A stretch of 56,562 bases of DNA. Source: a virus. The stretch covers positions 1 through 56,562 of the IMG/VR virus record IMGVR_UViG_3300021959_000047. One strand, given 5' to 3'. The notes under the pieces were generated by a model. It saw nothing but the letters and a program-made list of their open reading frames with translations. It was not told the DNA's origin and searched no databases. The position numbers and the translations under genes were made by a program. Below, one piece after another: positions 1 through 8,128 of this stretch. Each line of letters opens with the position of its first letter. Position 1 is the first letter of the stretch.

Positions 1-154
1 AACACTTTCAAGTGCAGCCATGTCAACAGTGAACCCACGTTGGTATATCTTTGCGAGGTGTACAGCCAACTGATTGGTTAAGTTGACCGTTGCTGCCAGT
101 GAACTGCATTCCTCGTATGATGTCTGCAAACGAAGGTACAGTTGCTGAGTAGCA
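1..154. repeat. terminal direct repeat, left copy
   Basis: This stretch is repeated at the right end of the window with two differences (base 1 a versus c, and base 28 a versus g). It lies inside the DNA polymerase gene, and joining the ends keeps the reading frame open. The likely cause is assembly of a circular or circularly permuted genome, with the mismatches reflecting population variation. A true physical terminal repeat is less likely because it would interrupt a gene. Confidence 0.95.
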
Positions 155-630
155 TGTAAGTCGTGGGAGAGGTACTCTGACAACTCTGCGTGAGGAATGT
201 CACGTACAGAGTAGCCCTGCTTGAAGTACTCCTTCAAGGTGTCCTGCTTCTTTGTGTCAAGGTTGTACCGTTCAGCACAAGCCTCAAGAGACAGGGGTTC
301 CTTCTGCCCACGTTGCAGCACGTACTCACCTAACATGGTATCAAAGATTGCACCTTCGTAGGTGAACCCCGACTCCCACAACCATATCAAGTCGTGTGCT
401 GCGTTGTGCATAATTAGAAGGGCGGTTTCATCCAAGTTCTTCTGGACAATGTACCGCCCCTCTGGTGTGGGTTGATGCTCAGAGTGATCAAAAGTAATAA
501 TGCTTTCGTTTCCAAGATCATCTAGCATACCCACTTGTACTAAGGTATTCTCAGGTTCAAACGGATCAAGGTGTAGCTTGCCGTTGCGTTTCACCACAGT
601 GTTTTCTACGTCAAGAGTGAGGTGTTTCAT
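1..630 (-). CDS. DNA polymerase family A, N-terminal part (3'-5' exonuclease domain); gene continues at the right end
   Basis: Replicative DNA polymerase, 5' part. Joined to the right-end segment it makes a 2052-base frame of 683 residues, close to T7 gp5 (704). This part carries the DnaQ-like proofreading domain: Exo I with D7 and E9 (LTLDVENT), Exo II HNAAHD with D80, and Exo III YLSHD with D157. The ATG at 628-630 has a good AGGAGAT ribosome site. It is the downstream end of the cluster that begins with primase and helicase and is followed by the ssDNA-binding and nuclease genes. The truncation at base 1 is only the contig edge. Confidence 0.95.
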   Translation of the reverse strand, partial: MKHLTLDVENTVVKRNGKLHLDPFEPENTLVQVGMLDDLGNESIITFDHSEHQPTPEGRYIVQKNLDETALLIMHNAAHDLIWLWESGFTYEGAIFDTMLGEYVLQRGQKEPLSLEACAERYNLDTKKQDTLKEYFKQGYSVRDIPHAELSEYLSHDLHATQQLYLRLQTSYEECSSLAATVNLTNQLAVHLAKIYQRGFTVDMAALESV

Positions 631-634
631 GGTG

Positions 635-889
635 TTACATATCTCCTTCGTGCCAATAATCCCAATCATCAAATACCTCATTGCCATATAGCTTGTCAAG
701 GTTATTGTTGAACTCTTTATCATTGGCATAGTTTTTCATTGCTTCCAATGCCTCAGTCAGTGTCAGGTTCTGACGTTTCATCTCTGCAACTAGGGATATG
801 GCATCACTTTCATCTATGTTCATGTTATGTAACTCCTTTTCTCTGGCACGATTTCTTTCTTCATGTGTCATTGGACGTATTTTCGTCAT
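635..889 (-). CDS. hypothetical protein, 84 aa, acidic
   Basis: Small charged protein lying directly upstream of the DNA polymerase start, with four bases between stop and start. The ATG follows GGAG at six bases. The sequence is mostly helical and charged (THEERNRAREKEL near the N-terminus, acidic aromatic C-terminus ending DDWDYWHEGDM). It overlaps the end of the preceding gene by 29 bases. I do not recognise a domain; position suggests co-expression with replication genes. Confidence 0.8.
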   Translation of the reverse strand: MTKIRPMTHEERNRAREKELHNMNIDESDAISLVAEMKRQNLTLTEALEAMKNYANDKEFNNNLDKLYGNEVFDDWDYWHEGDM

Positions 890-1130
890 CGTTTACTCCA
901 AACTCATACTCTGTTAGTTCATCTTTCTCATACTTGATGTGATCCTCAATGAAGTCATACACTAATTGCATGTCCATCTTAGCTGCGGCACAATACAGTA
1001 CCAACTTCAAGCCTTCCTCTGCCAGTAATTTACGGGCATGTTCATCCATCTGTACAGTGTATGTTGCACTACCATCCTCATTTTCTTTTACTGTTTCAAC
1101 GCCCAGTATTCCTGCGTCTTTATCCATCAT
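861..1130 (-). CDS. conserved phage hypothetical protein, 89 aa
   Basis: Acidic protein with the segment YTVQMDEHARKLLAEEGLKL followed by VLYCAAAKMDMQLVY, a pattern I associate with small genes next to replication genes in marine phages; function unknown. I place the start at an ATG overlapping the ThyX stop in an ATGA arrangement, downstream of GGAGGAAGA. The adjacent second ATG three bases on has a slightly better spacing and is an equal candidate. A longer TTG-started version exists but would put the ribosome site inside the gene. Confidence 0.75.
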   Translation of the reverse strand: MMDKDAGILGVETVKENEDGSATYTVQMDEHARKLLAEEGLKLVLYCAAAKMDMQLVYDFIEDHIKYEKDELTEYEFGVNDDENTSNDT

Positions 1131-1855
1131 TCTTCCTCCAAACAAAATCCACAGAAGTCACCCTTAGATGGGTTGCCACATGACACACATGTTCTCCATG
1201 AGCCCTTCATCAGTGCTTTCCAACTCTCTGGGTACAGCTTCTCCATGTATTCATCTATCTGCATTGCCACCTCACGTGTCTCTTGCTGCGTGTCCTGTTG
1301 CATACGTAGCCCACACATCTTGGCGAATGCAAACACAGTACCAGACCAGTACCACTCTGTCATCATAGACTGTGGCAGTACCATACGTGCTTGCTCTGGT
1401 GACACCCCCTTGGCTAACAGGTAGTTGTAATTCTGCCGACAGTCCTCAACCATATTACGTGCAACTGAGGGACGTATATCATTTATCTCACCCTCACTGC
1501 CCTGCTTCTTGTCTTCACTACGTCCACGCCACACATCAGGCTGATAGAACTCTGGTTCATCGTCCACATATCTACGACTGATCTCGTTCCACGGCATGTA
1601 CTCGTGCTTCACAAGCTGACGTGCCACAAAGATCGGTGCCTTAACGTGAAACGTGGCAAACGTGTGGTTGAATGGTGACTTATGATTATGCTTGGCAAGG
1701 TAACGTATCAGCTTGGCATCCTTACCTTTCAGGATATTTGGCTCACCAGTATAGATGCGTTGATGCCATTCTGATTTCTTACCAAAGCTGACACGTGCAG
1801 CATTCACTACTGATAGATCACTACCCATGTGATCAATATACGTTACTTCAATCAT
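1127..1855 (-). CDS. thyX: flavin-dependent thymidylate synthase ThyX
   Basis: Makes dTMP from dUMP using methylene-tetrahydrofolate and FAD. The ThyX signature is at residues 79-96 (R79, H84, N90, S93, R95, Y96 in RQLVKHEYMPWNEISRRY). The length of 242 residues is typical. The C-terminus carries an extra CxxC-x8-CxxC (C223, C226, C235, C238) that looks like a zinc ribbon. The start overlaps the helicase stop by four bases (ATGA). With the class II ribonucleotide reductase and MazG it forms the phage nucleotide supply set. Confidence 0.95.
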   Translation of the reverse strand: MIEVTYIDHMGSDLSVVNAARVSFGKKSEWHQRIYTGEPNILKGKDAKLIRYLAKHNHKSPFNHTFATFHVKAPIFVARQLVKHEYMPWNEISRRYVDDEPEFYQPDVWRGRSEDKKQGSEGEINDIRPSVARNMVEDCRQNYNYLLAKGVSPEQARMVLPQSMMTEWYWSGTVFAFAKMCGLRMQQDTQQETREVAMQIDEYMEKLYPESWKALMKGSWRTCVSCGNPSKGDFCGFCLEEE

Positions 1856-3075
1856 ACCTGATACCTCGCAGTTTTATATTCCAGATCGCAGTGAACAACC
1901 CCGTGCCATCCACTTAGTTTATTCTTCACAACATTCAAGTGACGTTGTGTGTCCTCTTCCTCTTGCCCATCAACCACAGGGTTCTTGGCAATCAATACCA
2001 TAAGGTCAGCCTCCGCTGCCTTACCTGTACGTGAACCTTCCATCATGCTCTGGTTCAACAACACCTTACCCTCTGCATCAGCAGATAACTGAGACATGTA
2101 AAAGATTGCACAGTTGTGTGCCTTGGCAATCTGACGGGCATAGATCGCATTAGCTTTCAATGCTTCGTCGGGACGAGCATACCCACCTGCCTTGGCAAAC
2201 TTGTCACCCATGTCAAGGATAACGATGTCAGGTTTGTATGACTTACATACTGACTCCACCCATGACATGTCACGGTCACTGGCATCCTTGATCTTGATGT
2301 TGTCCTTGACCACAGAGTACAGATCACGAGCACGGGCAGGGTTATCCTTCACCTCTTGCATTGTCATGCCTGTAGCTGCAGTCAAGTACCGTGCACCAAC
2401 ACGGTGTGATGCTTCCTCGTTACACAGGATCACACACTTGGCACCCTGATGTGCAAACCCATTGGGTGCTGCAATCAATGATGCATGGAATGATGTCTTG
2501 CCTGTGTTAGGACGGGCACCTACTTCAATCAAGTGACCTGCATTCACACCCTCTACCTTACGTGTCAGAGTAGGGATGTTGAATGTCCACTGCGATTCCA
2601 GATCATTCTTTTCAAGCAGTGTGTCAATGTCAATGTCATCCCACTCAATACGTAGATCAGGTGTGAAGTCATCTGAATAACGTTCAAGTATGTCACGCAA
2701 TGGTTCAAGGCTACCCTTGGTGCCATTCACGTAATCGAATCCAAGGTTGGCTACATCCTCACCCACTACCTGTTGGAACAGCTTAGACAACACTTCTTGT
2801 GCTACGTCACTACCCATTGGTGACTCTTTCTTGATCTGATGAAACAGAGAACTGTAAGCTGATTTCTGTGCCGTTGTGAGGGTTGGATTGTTTGACATAA
2901 ACAATGCCTCAATCTCGTCAGGTGTTACGGTACGTTCGTAACGATCCATAGCTTTGTCGATTGACTGCTTGATCTTACGTACATCTTTACTGAACAGACG
3001 ATCAGGACACTTTGCTCCACGGTGGTCATCGTAGAACTCTTTGTCCATCAAGCTGCGTACAAGTGATAATTCCAT
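1852..3075 (-). CDS. replicative DNA helicase, DnaB/T7 gp4 helicase type
   Basis: Hexameric 5'-3' helicase of the RecA/DnaB fold. The N-terminal 160 residues are a linker-type domain. The ATPase core carries Walker A GARPNTGKTS at 186-195, Walker B DIVILDMGD at about 283-291 and a FYMSQLS sensor segment. It starts inside the primase stop (TAATG, one-base overlap) behind AGGAGAAACA. In T7 both activities sit in one polypeptide; here primase and helicase are two coupled genes. It drives fork unwinding for the polymerase encoded downstream. Confidence 0.92.
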   Translation of the reverse strand: MELSLVRSLMDKEFYDDHRGAKCPDRLFSKDVRKIKQSIDKAMDRYERTVTPDEIEALFMSNNPTLTTAQKSAYSSLFHQIKKESPMGSDVAQEVLSKLFQQVVGEDVANLGFDYVNGTKGSLEPLRDILERYSDDFTPDLRIEWDDIDIDTLLEKNDLESQWTFNIPTLTRKVEGVNAGHLIEVGARPNTGKTSFHASLIAAPNGFAHQGAKCVILCNEEASHRVGARYLTAATGMTMQEVKDNPARARDLYSVVKDNIKIKDASDRDMSWVESVCKSYKPDIVILDMGDKFAKAGGYARPDEALKANAIYARQIAKAHNCAIFYMSQLSADAEGKVLLNQSMMEGSRTGKAAEADLMVLIAKNPVVDGQEEEDTQRHLNVVKNKLSGWHGVVHCDLEYKTARYQV

Positions 3076-3869
3076 TATGTTTCTCCTAAGTGTTGTAAGT
3101 TTTCTAAGTCGGTAGGGTTACGATACTTCAGGTCATCTGTCAGACGCAAGACTTTTACATCCTCAACATAACCTCTTAATTCTTTTGCGAACTGCAACGT
3201 CTTTGGTAGGGCATCGGGGTCAAGTGCAATTACAACCGTTGTGAACCGTGACAAGTACTGCTTATGTGCCTCAGAGAGTGAGGTGCCCAACACTGCTACC
3301 CCGACATACACCTCACCCTCTGAGCATCCAGAACCGCCTGTCGCACCCACAATGGCTGCACTCACACAGTCCTCAACGACTACTGCAGTTTTACCATACC
3401 CGTAGACATACGGCAAGGGGTTTTTTCCATATCTTTTCCACTTCGGTAATTTTTTCCCTAGTGCTCTGCCTGTGGCATCCACCATGATATTGTTGTGTAC
3501 CACAGGAAATACCACACGGTCTTCACGAACATCATACAACAACCCAAGGTTAGATGGGTGTAACTCCCATTCACTACAAAAGTTTTGTATCATGCTGTAG
3601 TCTTTAACTATCCACTCAGGTTTCTGAAATGTGACTGCCTCTGTTTCTTCAGCCACAGTACCAAGTGACTTACGAATGTCATCACTGGTCAGATGTACAC
3701 GTGTGCCACCAGACACACGGCACCCTGCCTTGTAACAATTCCACATAAGTTGACCCATGTTATTGGTGGCTGTAAATGTTTTTACTCCCCCACATACTGG
3801 GCAGTTAGTACGTTTAGTCTCACCATTAACTAAGTCCATATCACTTATGTGTTCTTTTATATTAATCAT
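3075..3869 (-). CDS. DNA primase, zinc-binding plus TOPRIM (T7 gp4 N-terminal type)
   Basis: Synthesises RNA primers. The N-terminal zinc module has C23, C26, C45 and C50 (CPVCGG, then CYKAGC). The TOPRIM half shows VVVEDCVSA with the conserved Glu and VIALDPDA with the DxD metal site. The chosen ATG overlaps the integrase stop by eight bases (ATGATTAA); an ATG 15 bases upstream is possible, and neither has a strong ribosome site. The gene is coupled to the helicase by TAATG. Confidence 0.88.
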   Translation of the reverse strand: MINIKEHISDMDLVNGETKRTNCPVCGGVKTFTATNNMGQLMWNCYKAGCRVSGGTRVHLTSDDIRKSLGTVAEETEAVTFQKPEWIVKDYSMIQNFCSEWELHPSNLGLLYDVREDRVVFPVVHNNIMVDATGRALGKKLPKWKRYGKNPLPYVYGYGKTAVVVEDCVSAAIVGATGGSGCSEGEVYVGVAVLGTSLSEAHKQYLSRFTTVVIALDPDALPKTLQFAKELRGYVEDVKVLRLTDDLKYRNPTDLENLQHLGET

Positions 3870-4989
3870 GTATATCACTTTCATTGTTACTCGTTACACT
3901 CGATTGTACTGACATGTCACGCAGTGTCAAGGCATTATTTGCACTATCAAATGTATGCTTCATGTATGGTTTCACAGATGCAACATGTGTATGCCCTGTA
4001 ACCGCCATGATTTGTGGCAATGGCACACCCTTGTCTACCATTTGTGTCACTCCAGTTCTACGTAAGTCCATAAGACGTAGCTCTTCGGATAGCTTTGCTA
4101 ACCGCATGACCTTGCGTCCAACCTTGGACAGTCTCTCCATTGCATAGGGTTGGAACCTACCATTGCGTGGTTGTGGGTGTGGTGCAACCCACTCTTGAAA
4201 ACCGAAGTCACTCTTCTGCTCTAACAACATGGCACACAGGTTGTCACTGATAGGCAGGAACACTTCCGACCTACGTTTACTCTGCTCCAGATACAGTTGC
4301 TGCTTCTTCAAGTCCAGATTATCCCAATGCAACATGCGCATATCACCAAGACGCTGACACCATTCATACGCCATGTGTACGATAAGTCCAATGTTACGAT
4401 ATTCAAAATCAGAATAAGCAACATCAAGAAATTTGACGACATCTCTGTGCTCCCATACTTTTTTCCTTTGCTTTTGTTGCTTTCGTTTTATCTTTGCAAA
4501 CGGGTTCTGTTCTGCATGCTCCATTTGTATGGCGTAGTTGTACACCCTACTGGCACACGTTGCCGCATGGTTTGCAAAACTTATACCACGTTCCACCCAT
4601 TTCTCATATGCTTGCTTTGCAACTTTAGGTGTAACATCTTTATACTTACGGCACCCAATTGTCTGGTGCACAATGGTTAAGAAGTACCTGTAATCTACTT
4701 TAGTTGAGTCACGCAACATATTGAAATCATTGGATTGATAGTAAAAGTTGATCAAGTCTGTGACCTTGCTGCTGGGTTTCAAGTTCACAACTTTAGCTTG
4801 TTCTTCACGGTACGTGTCTATGTCCTTGTTGTACTCACGTGCAATCTGTCTTGCAACTTTTGGATCACTCCCCAGTTCTTCACGGTCTACTACTCCTGCA
4901 TTCACCAGTGTCTGCGGTGGATTGAAACGATAAGAGATGTCACCCGAAGGTGACACTCGCTGTTGTACGTAACGTGGTAAGGTTCTCAA
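3862..4989 (-). CDS. int: tyrosine recombinase (phage integrase)
   Basis: Site-specific recombinase, 375 aa. The catalytic core shows R213 (WCQRLGDM), K238 (QSKRR), R311 (MDLRRTG), H333 (TGHTH) and the nucleophile Y342 (VKPYM); the usual HxxR box reads DxxR. An Arm/CB-type N-terminal half precedes it. The start is TTG, eight bases after GGAGG and directly after the upstream stop; no in-frame ATG is nearby. A lysogenic capacity is implied, but I find no repressor and no tRNA-like attP, so the enzyme could serve another role. Confidence 0.92.
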   Translation of the reverse strand: MRTLPRYVQQRVSPSGDISYRFNPPQTLVNAGVVDREELGSDPKVARQIAREYNKDIDTYREEQAKVVNLKPSSKVTDLINFYYQSNDFNMLRDSTKVDYRYFLTIVHQTIGCRKYKDVTPKVAKQAYEKWVERGISFANHAATCASRVYNYAIQMEHAEQNPFAKIKRKQQKQRKKVWEHRDVVKFLDVAYSDFEYRNIGLIVHMAYEWCQRLGDMRMLHWDNLDLKKQQLYLEQSKRRSEVFLPISDNLCAMLLEQKSDFGFQEWVAPHPQPRNGRFQPYAMERLSKVGRKVMRLAKLSEELRLMDLRRTGVTQMVDKGVPLPQIMAVTGHTHVASVKPYMKHTFDSANNALTLRDMSVQSSVTSNNESDIHD

Positions 4990-5820
4990 TTATGCTGCCT
5001 CCAATTCAATGAAACGTTTGTCTGATACCCACTTGGATACCTCTTGCTCACGTGACCACATGCTGATGGCCTGTGTGTCGTTGCCTGTGTTACGCAGGTT
5101 AAACCCGTTACGTTCATCAGCATACGATGCATAGTTAGTGAACGCAGAATACAGTGCCCACTTGTTATGTCCACGTGTCGCTGCCTCTTGCAGGTACAGC
5201 ATGTACATTTTTTCTGCCTTACGATCTGATGAAATCATTTCGTCAAGCAGTGACTTGATGTCCACATACTTTGTGGATGTCTGTGCCCACACTTGCATCT
5301 TACCTGCCTCAGTGTAGAAGTCAGTACGAGCACGAGCCAGTTCATATATGAAACTCTCCATAGAGAAGTTTGCAGTGTTCTTCTTACGGATTTTATCATA
5401 CTCTCCACGAATACATCCGTTGGTGCAGAAGAAATCAATAGCACCGAAGTACACTTGGTTGCTGCATGAACCGTCAATACCATGTAATGATATGATACGA
5501 TTACCGATTTGTGTTTGGTGCTTCTCAGTTGTGATATCCACCTGCATGTCAGGCAGTTCAATGTCAAGCATAGACCATGCACCGTTACGTGCAGTCTTCC
5601 AGTTGAACTTAGCATTCATCAGTTCAGATGAAAGCAGTTCATCAGTCACAGTGTCCATGACACCACGATAAAAGTCACCGTGGGATGCACACTTGAATGA
5701 CTTACCGACGATACCAAGGTACTCACCAGTGTCTGCGTTAATGACGTACTTCTTATCATTAACCTTGGTAGGTTCAAATGCTACGTCGAAGTCTAAGTAA
5801 GTTGGAATATCAAATGGCAT
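4990..5820 (-). CDS. DUF932 family phage protein
   Basis: 276-residue protein of the DUF932 type found in phages and plasmids. Supporting segments are the N-terminal ADTGEYLGIVGKSF, the central ISLHGIDGSCSNQVYF and FCTNGCIRGE, and a helical C-terminus. Biochemical role unknown; family members often sit near replication or recombination genes, as here. A strong AAGGAGG ribosome site precedes the ATG. It is the first gene after a 62-base gap and may start a sub-operon feeding integrase, primase and helicase. Confidence 0.85.
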   Translation of the reverse strand: MPFDIPTYLDFDVAFEPTKVNDKKYVINADTGEYLGIVGKSFKCASHGDFYRGVMDTVTDELLSSELMNAKFNWKTARNGAWSMLDIELPDMQVDITTEKHQTQIGNRIISLHGIDGSCSNQVYFGAIDFFCTNGCIRGEYDKIRKKNTANFSMESFIYELARARTDFYTEAGKMQVWAQTSTKYVDIKSLLDEMISSDRKAEKMYMLYLQEAATRGHNKWALYSAFTNYASYADERNGFNLRNTGNDTQAISMWSREQEVSKWVSDKRFIELEAA

Positions 5821-5882
5821 AGTAGCCTCCTTTCAGTTGTTTACTTGGCAACTGTACACTATTCATATAAGTAGTGCAACAG
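5821..5882 (-). promoter_or_regulatory. short intergenic leader with weak promoter-like elements
   Basis: Gap between the SleB-like gene and DUF932. On the minus strand TTGCAC is followed 17 bases later by TACAGT, then a strong AAGGAGG. The hexamers are poor matches to sigma-70 consensus, so promoter function is only a possibility. Confidence 0.3.
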
Positions 5883-6275
5883 TTATTTATAAAAGATGTG
5901 TGCCCCGTGGGTCACAGTTTGTGTGTAGTGTTTGCGCCACCACGGTCTAACATAATTAGCATGGTAATGTGTCGCACCATCAGTGTTATCCTTGTGAAAC
6001 CCATGTATCACATTGTGTGCAACCACTCTGGCATACAGCCATTGTGTTTCGTTTTTAGGTACATCAGATTTACCATCACAGTACCAACTAAACTGACACT
6101 TGTGTTTGCCACGATGAAATCCCTGATACACTACCTTGCAAGCATCGTCAGGGAAAGCATCGTTTGCCACACGATTGAGCACCACATGTGCTACTGCATA
6201 CTTCCCTGCCATAGGTTCACTACGTGCCTCGTGATATATGTTGAGTGCGATACATGTCAGTGCTGCTTCAAGCAT
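5883..6275 (-). CDS. cell wall hydrolase, SleB (Hydrolase_2) family
   Basis: Peptidoglycan hydrolase, probable lytic transglycosylase-type lysin. The SleB-like core is visible: IYHEARSEP with the putative catalytic Glu, AVAHVVLNRV, CQFSWYCDG and GATHYHANYV. I choose the second of two close ATGs, seven bases behind GGGAG and overlapping the upstream stop as ATGCTTGA; this gives 130 aa. No signal peptide is evident, so cytoplasmic accumulation until a holin acts is likely. It is on the opposite strand from the main lysis cassette and an early-block member, so the phage has two unrelated lysins. Confidence 0.88.
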   Translation of the reverse strand: MLEAALTCIALNIYHEARSEPMAGKYAVAHVVLNRVANDAFPDDACKVVYQGFHRGKHKCQFSWYCDGKSDVPKNETQWLYARVVAHNVIHGFHKDNTDGATHYHANYVRPWWRKHYTQTVTHGAHIFYK

Positions 6276-6783
6276 ATACATTCTCCCATTGCCAATCAAA
6301 CCATGTGGGCTTGTTACGTTTACTCCAGACCATATCAAACCTATGCTGCTTGGTATGATAAAACTTACGGTAACTGTCTACAGGCCAGTGTTCCCCTGTC
6401 TTCAGGTGTGTATATTCACTGAAGCATTCAGGGTGTGGTGTTCTCTCACCACTAGGCACATATCGTGCACCGTCATATAGTGCTTCAGCAAAACGTTCTG
6501 ATGCATGGTGCCTACCGTATCGGTGAGTATACTCCATGCACATGGCTTCCCATAGGCAGTAAGCAAACATGTAGTTGGCACGTGTCTTACCTGCCCACAG
6601 TGTGCATGGGTGCTTGGCATGTGCTACACGGTACAGTTCATGCTCATCGGCATACTCTGGGTTAGCCTGACGCACTACAGTGCATAGCATCTGTGCTTCC
6701 TCCAATGGCATCTTGACCACATGCTTGTCACACAATGCCTGTGCAATCTCTTGCGGTGTATCAGCTATAATGAAACGGTTCAT
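6268..6783 (-). CDS. conserved phage protein with CDKHVVKM motif (possible pyrimidine-dimer glycosylase-like)
   Basis: Begins MNRFIIADTPQEIAQ and contains CDKHVVKMPLEEAQMLCT, a motif I know from many phage and algal virus proteins, some labelled pyrimidine dimer DNA glycosylase-like. I cannot confirm an enzymatic role. The remainder is rich in His, Trp and Tyr (ANYMFAYCLWEAM, HWPVDSYRKFY). ATG chosen because AGGA lies six bases upstream and it overlaps the previous stop by one base (TAATG). The longer upstream extension is the other frame of the neighbouring gene. Confidence 0.75.
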   Translation of the reverse strand: MNRFIIADTPQEIAQALCDKHVVKMPLEEAQMLCTVVRQANPEYADEHELYRVAHAKHPCTLWAGKTRANYMFAYCLWEAMCMEYTHRYGRHHASERFAEALYDGARYVPSGERTPHPECFSEYTHLKTGEHWPVDSYRKFYHTKQHRFDMVWSKRNKPTWFDWQWENVYA

Positions 6784-7019
6784 TACCAATCCTTTCTTGT
6801 TTTCCAGTAGACCCAACATGTGCAGCAATGTTCTTTGCCTAAGCATAGGTCAATTAACCACACGATGTTGGGCAGTTTATCTTTTTTCCATTGCCAGTTT
6901 CTGGCACTGAATGTTTGGTTATTACTCCCACCAAGCACGACATTCGTCAATACACTTAGGGCTATCAGAACTCGGCCTAGGTATCGGCCTATCTGACCAG
7001 TCATCACACGGGTCATCAT
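6783..7019 (-). CDS. small conserved phage protein with N-terminal hydrophobic segment and LGG...ARNW motif
   Basis: 78 residues. N-terminal amphipathic or membrane-seeking segment (IGRYLGRVLIALSVLTNVVLGG), then SARNWQWKK and a C-terminal EHCCTCWVYWKTRKDW. The layout resembles short phage and prophage proteins of the pattern helix, LGG, SAR, then a His-Cys segment; no function is known to me. Coupled at both ends: ATGA with the upstream gene and TAATG with the downstream one. Confidence 0.65.
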   Translation of the reverse strand: MMTRVMTGQIGRYLGRVLIALSVLTNVVLGGSNNQTFSARNWQWKKDKLPNIVWLIDLCLGKEHCCTCWVYWKTRKDW

Positions 7020-7360
7020 GCGGCATCGGTTTGTCGCACGATGTTGATGTAGATAAGGTATTCACCTTCAGCATCCTTCACGTTAGAGGTCAGGATCACT
7101 TCGTCACCTGCCTCTGCATATTGCTTCAGCTTCTGTATGCTAATGCGTTTGTCACCACGTTTACCTGTACGATAGAAACGTACATTGACACGTTCACCAT
7201 CGGCATATTCACCAGTGATAGCCAACCTGCCACGTTCCACAAAGAATGGATCGTCATACGATATTTCAAAGTCGTTATCCAGAAACTGCTGCACAGTTTT
7301 GTTGGCATCTATGATGCTCTTGTCTAGCATCGTTTTCGTTAGTTTGATTTTAGCTTCCAT
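7016..7360 (-). CDS. hypothetical protein, 114 aa
   Basis: Mixed alpha/beta composition with charged segments (ERGRLAITGEYADGERVNVRF, shortened here to its frame). A clear AAGGAGT precedes the ATG at a normal distance. Not recognised; probable small early protein. Tight coupling with its neighbours implies one mRNA. Confidence 0.75.
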   Translation of the reverse strand: MEAKIKLTKTMLDKSIIDANKTVQQFLDNDFEISYDDPFFVERGRLAITGEYADGERVNVRFYRTGKRGDKRISIQKLKQYAEAGDEVILTSNVKDAEGEYLIYINIVRQTDAA

Positions 7361-7369
7361 GTTTACTCC

Positions 7370-7609
7370 TTACTGTATCATAAATGGTGCTTCATGTATG
7401 AAGTCATACTGTTTGTATTCTTCCATTTCAAATTCGCCACACTCCACAAAGTCAATTTGGTCTGCGTCTGGGTGTTCGTGTGCAGCCAAACGCATGGCAA
7501 ACTCTGTGGCACTGTGCCAATCATTGATTGCGGGGTAAGTGTCATCTAATTGGACAACACTTTCCACCCCGTCTATTTCAACTACGATTTCGTAGCCCAT
7601 TATTTTCAT
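7370..7609 (-). CDS. hypothetical protein, 79 aa, strongly acidic
   Basis: Acidic protein (VEIDGVESVVQLDD, then FVECGEFEMEEYKQYDF) with a net charge that would suit a small host-factor inhibitor or DNA mimic, though that is speculation. The ATG overlaps the upstream stop as ATGA; an ATG nine bases later is an alternative. No domain recognised. Confidence 0.7.
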   Translation of the reverse strand: MKIMGYEIVVEIDGVESVVQLDDTYPAINDWHSATEFAMRLAAHEHPDADQIDFVECGEFEMEEYKQYDFIHEAPFMIQ

Positions 7610-8013
7610 GCACGTACTCCTTCTGCATATAGGTATGGTCTGTTTCTGTGATCGCCAACGACCATGCTTGGCTGTAGTTGTAGCATAGCACGTTTGGCTG
7701 TACGTACTGGTGTCGTGTCGTACACATCAACGAATGTGTCAAACTTGTATGGGTTGTATGACACAAGTGTGTAGTCCAGATAATCTGGATGATGTTCTGG
7801 ATCAAAGTCGTCAAAGTATGTGATCTCACCACGAACAAATGCATGAACATTCTTCTTGCCCTCACGCAGTACACGTTCACGTCCTGACTTACGGACTACG
7901 AACTGTGGATCACGAATGTGTACCTTGTCAGTGTGTAAGATTACTCTGCCAGTGGAACACTGACGGACAGACCATAGGTATTTGTGTAGGTTAAAGTAAA
8001 CTTCAACTCGCAT
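7606..8013 (-). CDS. conserved phage hypothetical protein, 135 aa (RERVLREGKKNVHAFV motif)
   Basis: Starts MRVEVYFNLHKYLWSV and contains GRERVLREGKKNVHAFVRG, a conserved block I associate with early proteins of several marine and enterobacterial phages; role unknown. The ATG eight bases after GGAG is preferred; a first ATG only two bases from GGAG and a longer frame further upstream are less likely. C-terminus is basic and aromatic. Confidence 0.78.
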   Translation of the reverse strand: MRVEVYFNLHKYLWSVRQCSTGRVILHTDKVHIRDPQFVVRKSGRERVLREGKKNVHAFVRGEITYFDDFDPEHHPDYLDYTLVSYNPYKFDTFVDVYDTTPVRTAKRAMLQLQPSMVVGDHRNRPYLYAEGVRA

Positions 8014-8128
8014 AGTCATTACTCCTTTTTTAGACACTGCGTAAAGCCACACAAGGTAGTATCAAGATGGCATGGGAGAAAAGTAAAAAATACCGTTCTT
8101 GTGTAGCTATAGGCAATGTCTGGTGGGG
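8014..8128 (-). promoter_or_regulatory. short non-coding stretch with 7-bp GC hairpin at its upstream edge
   Basis: Gap between small genes. On either strand the hairpin GGTGGGG/CCCCACC with a six-base loop spans 8122-8141 and overlaps the stop codon of the upstream 35-aa frame. No U-tract follows on the minus strand, so it looks more like an mRNA processing or stability hairpin than a terminator. A T-run occurs about 50 bases further on. Confidence 0.45.

Noticed and set aside
5874-6422. 182-residue plus-strand frame
   Set aside because: Antisense to the SleB-like gene whose motifs are clear; Cys/His-rich product typical of a shadow frame.
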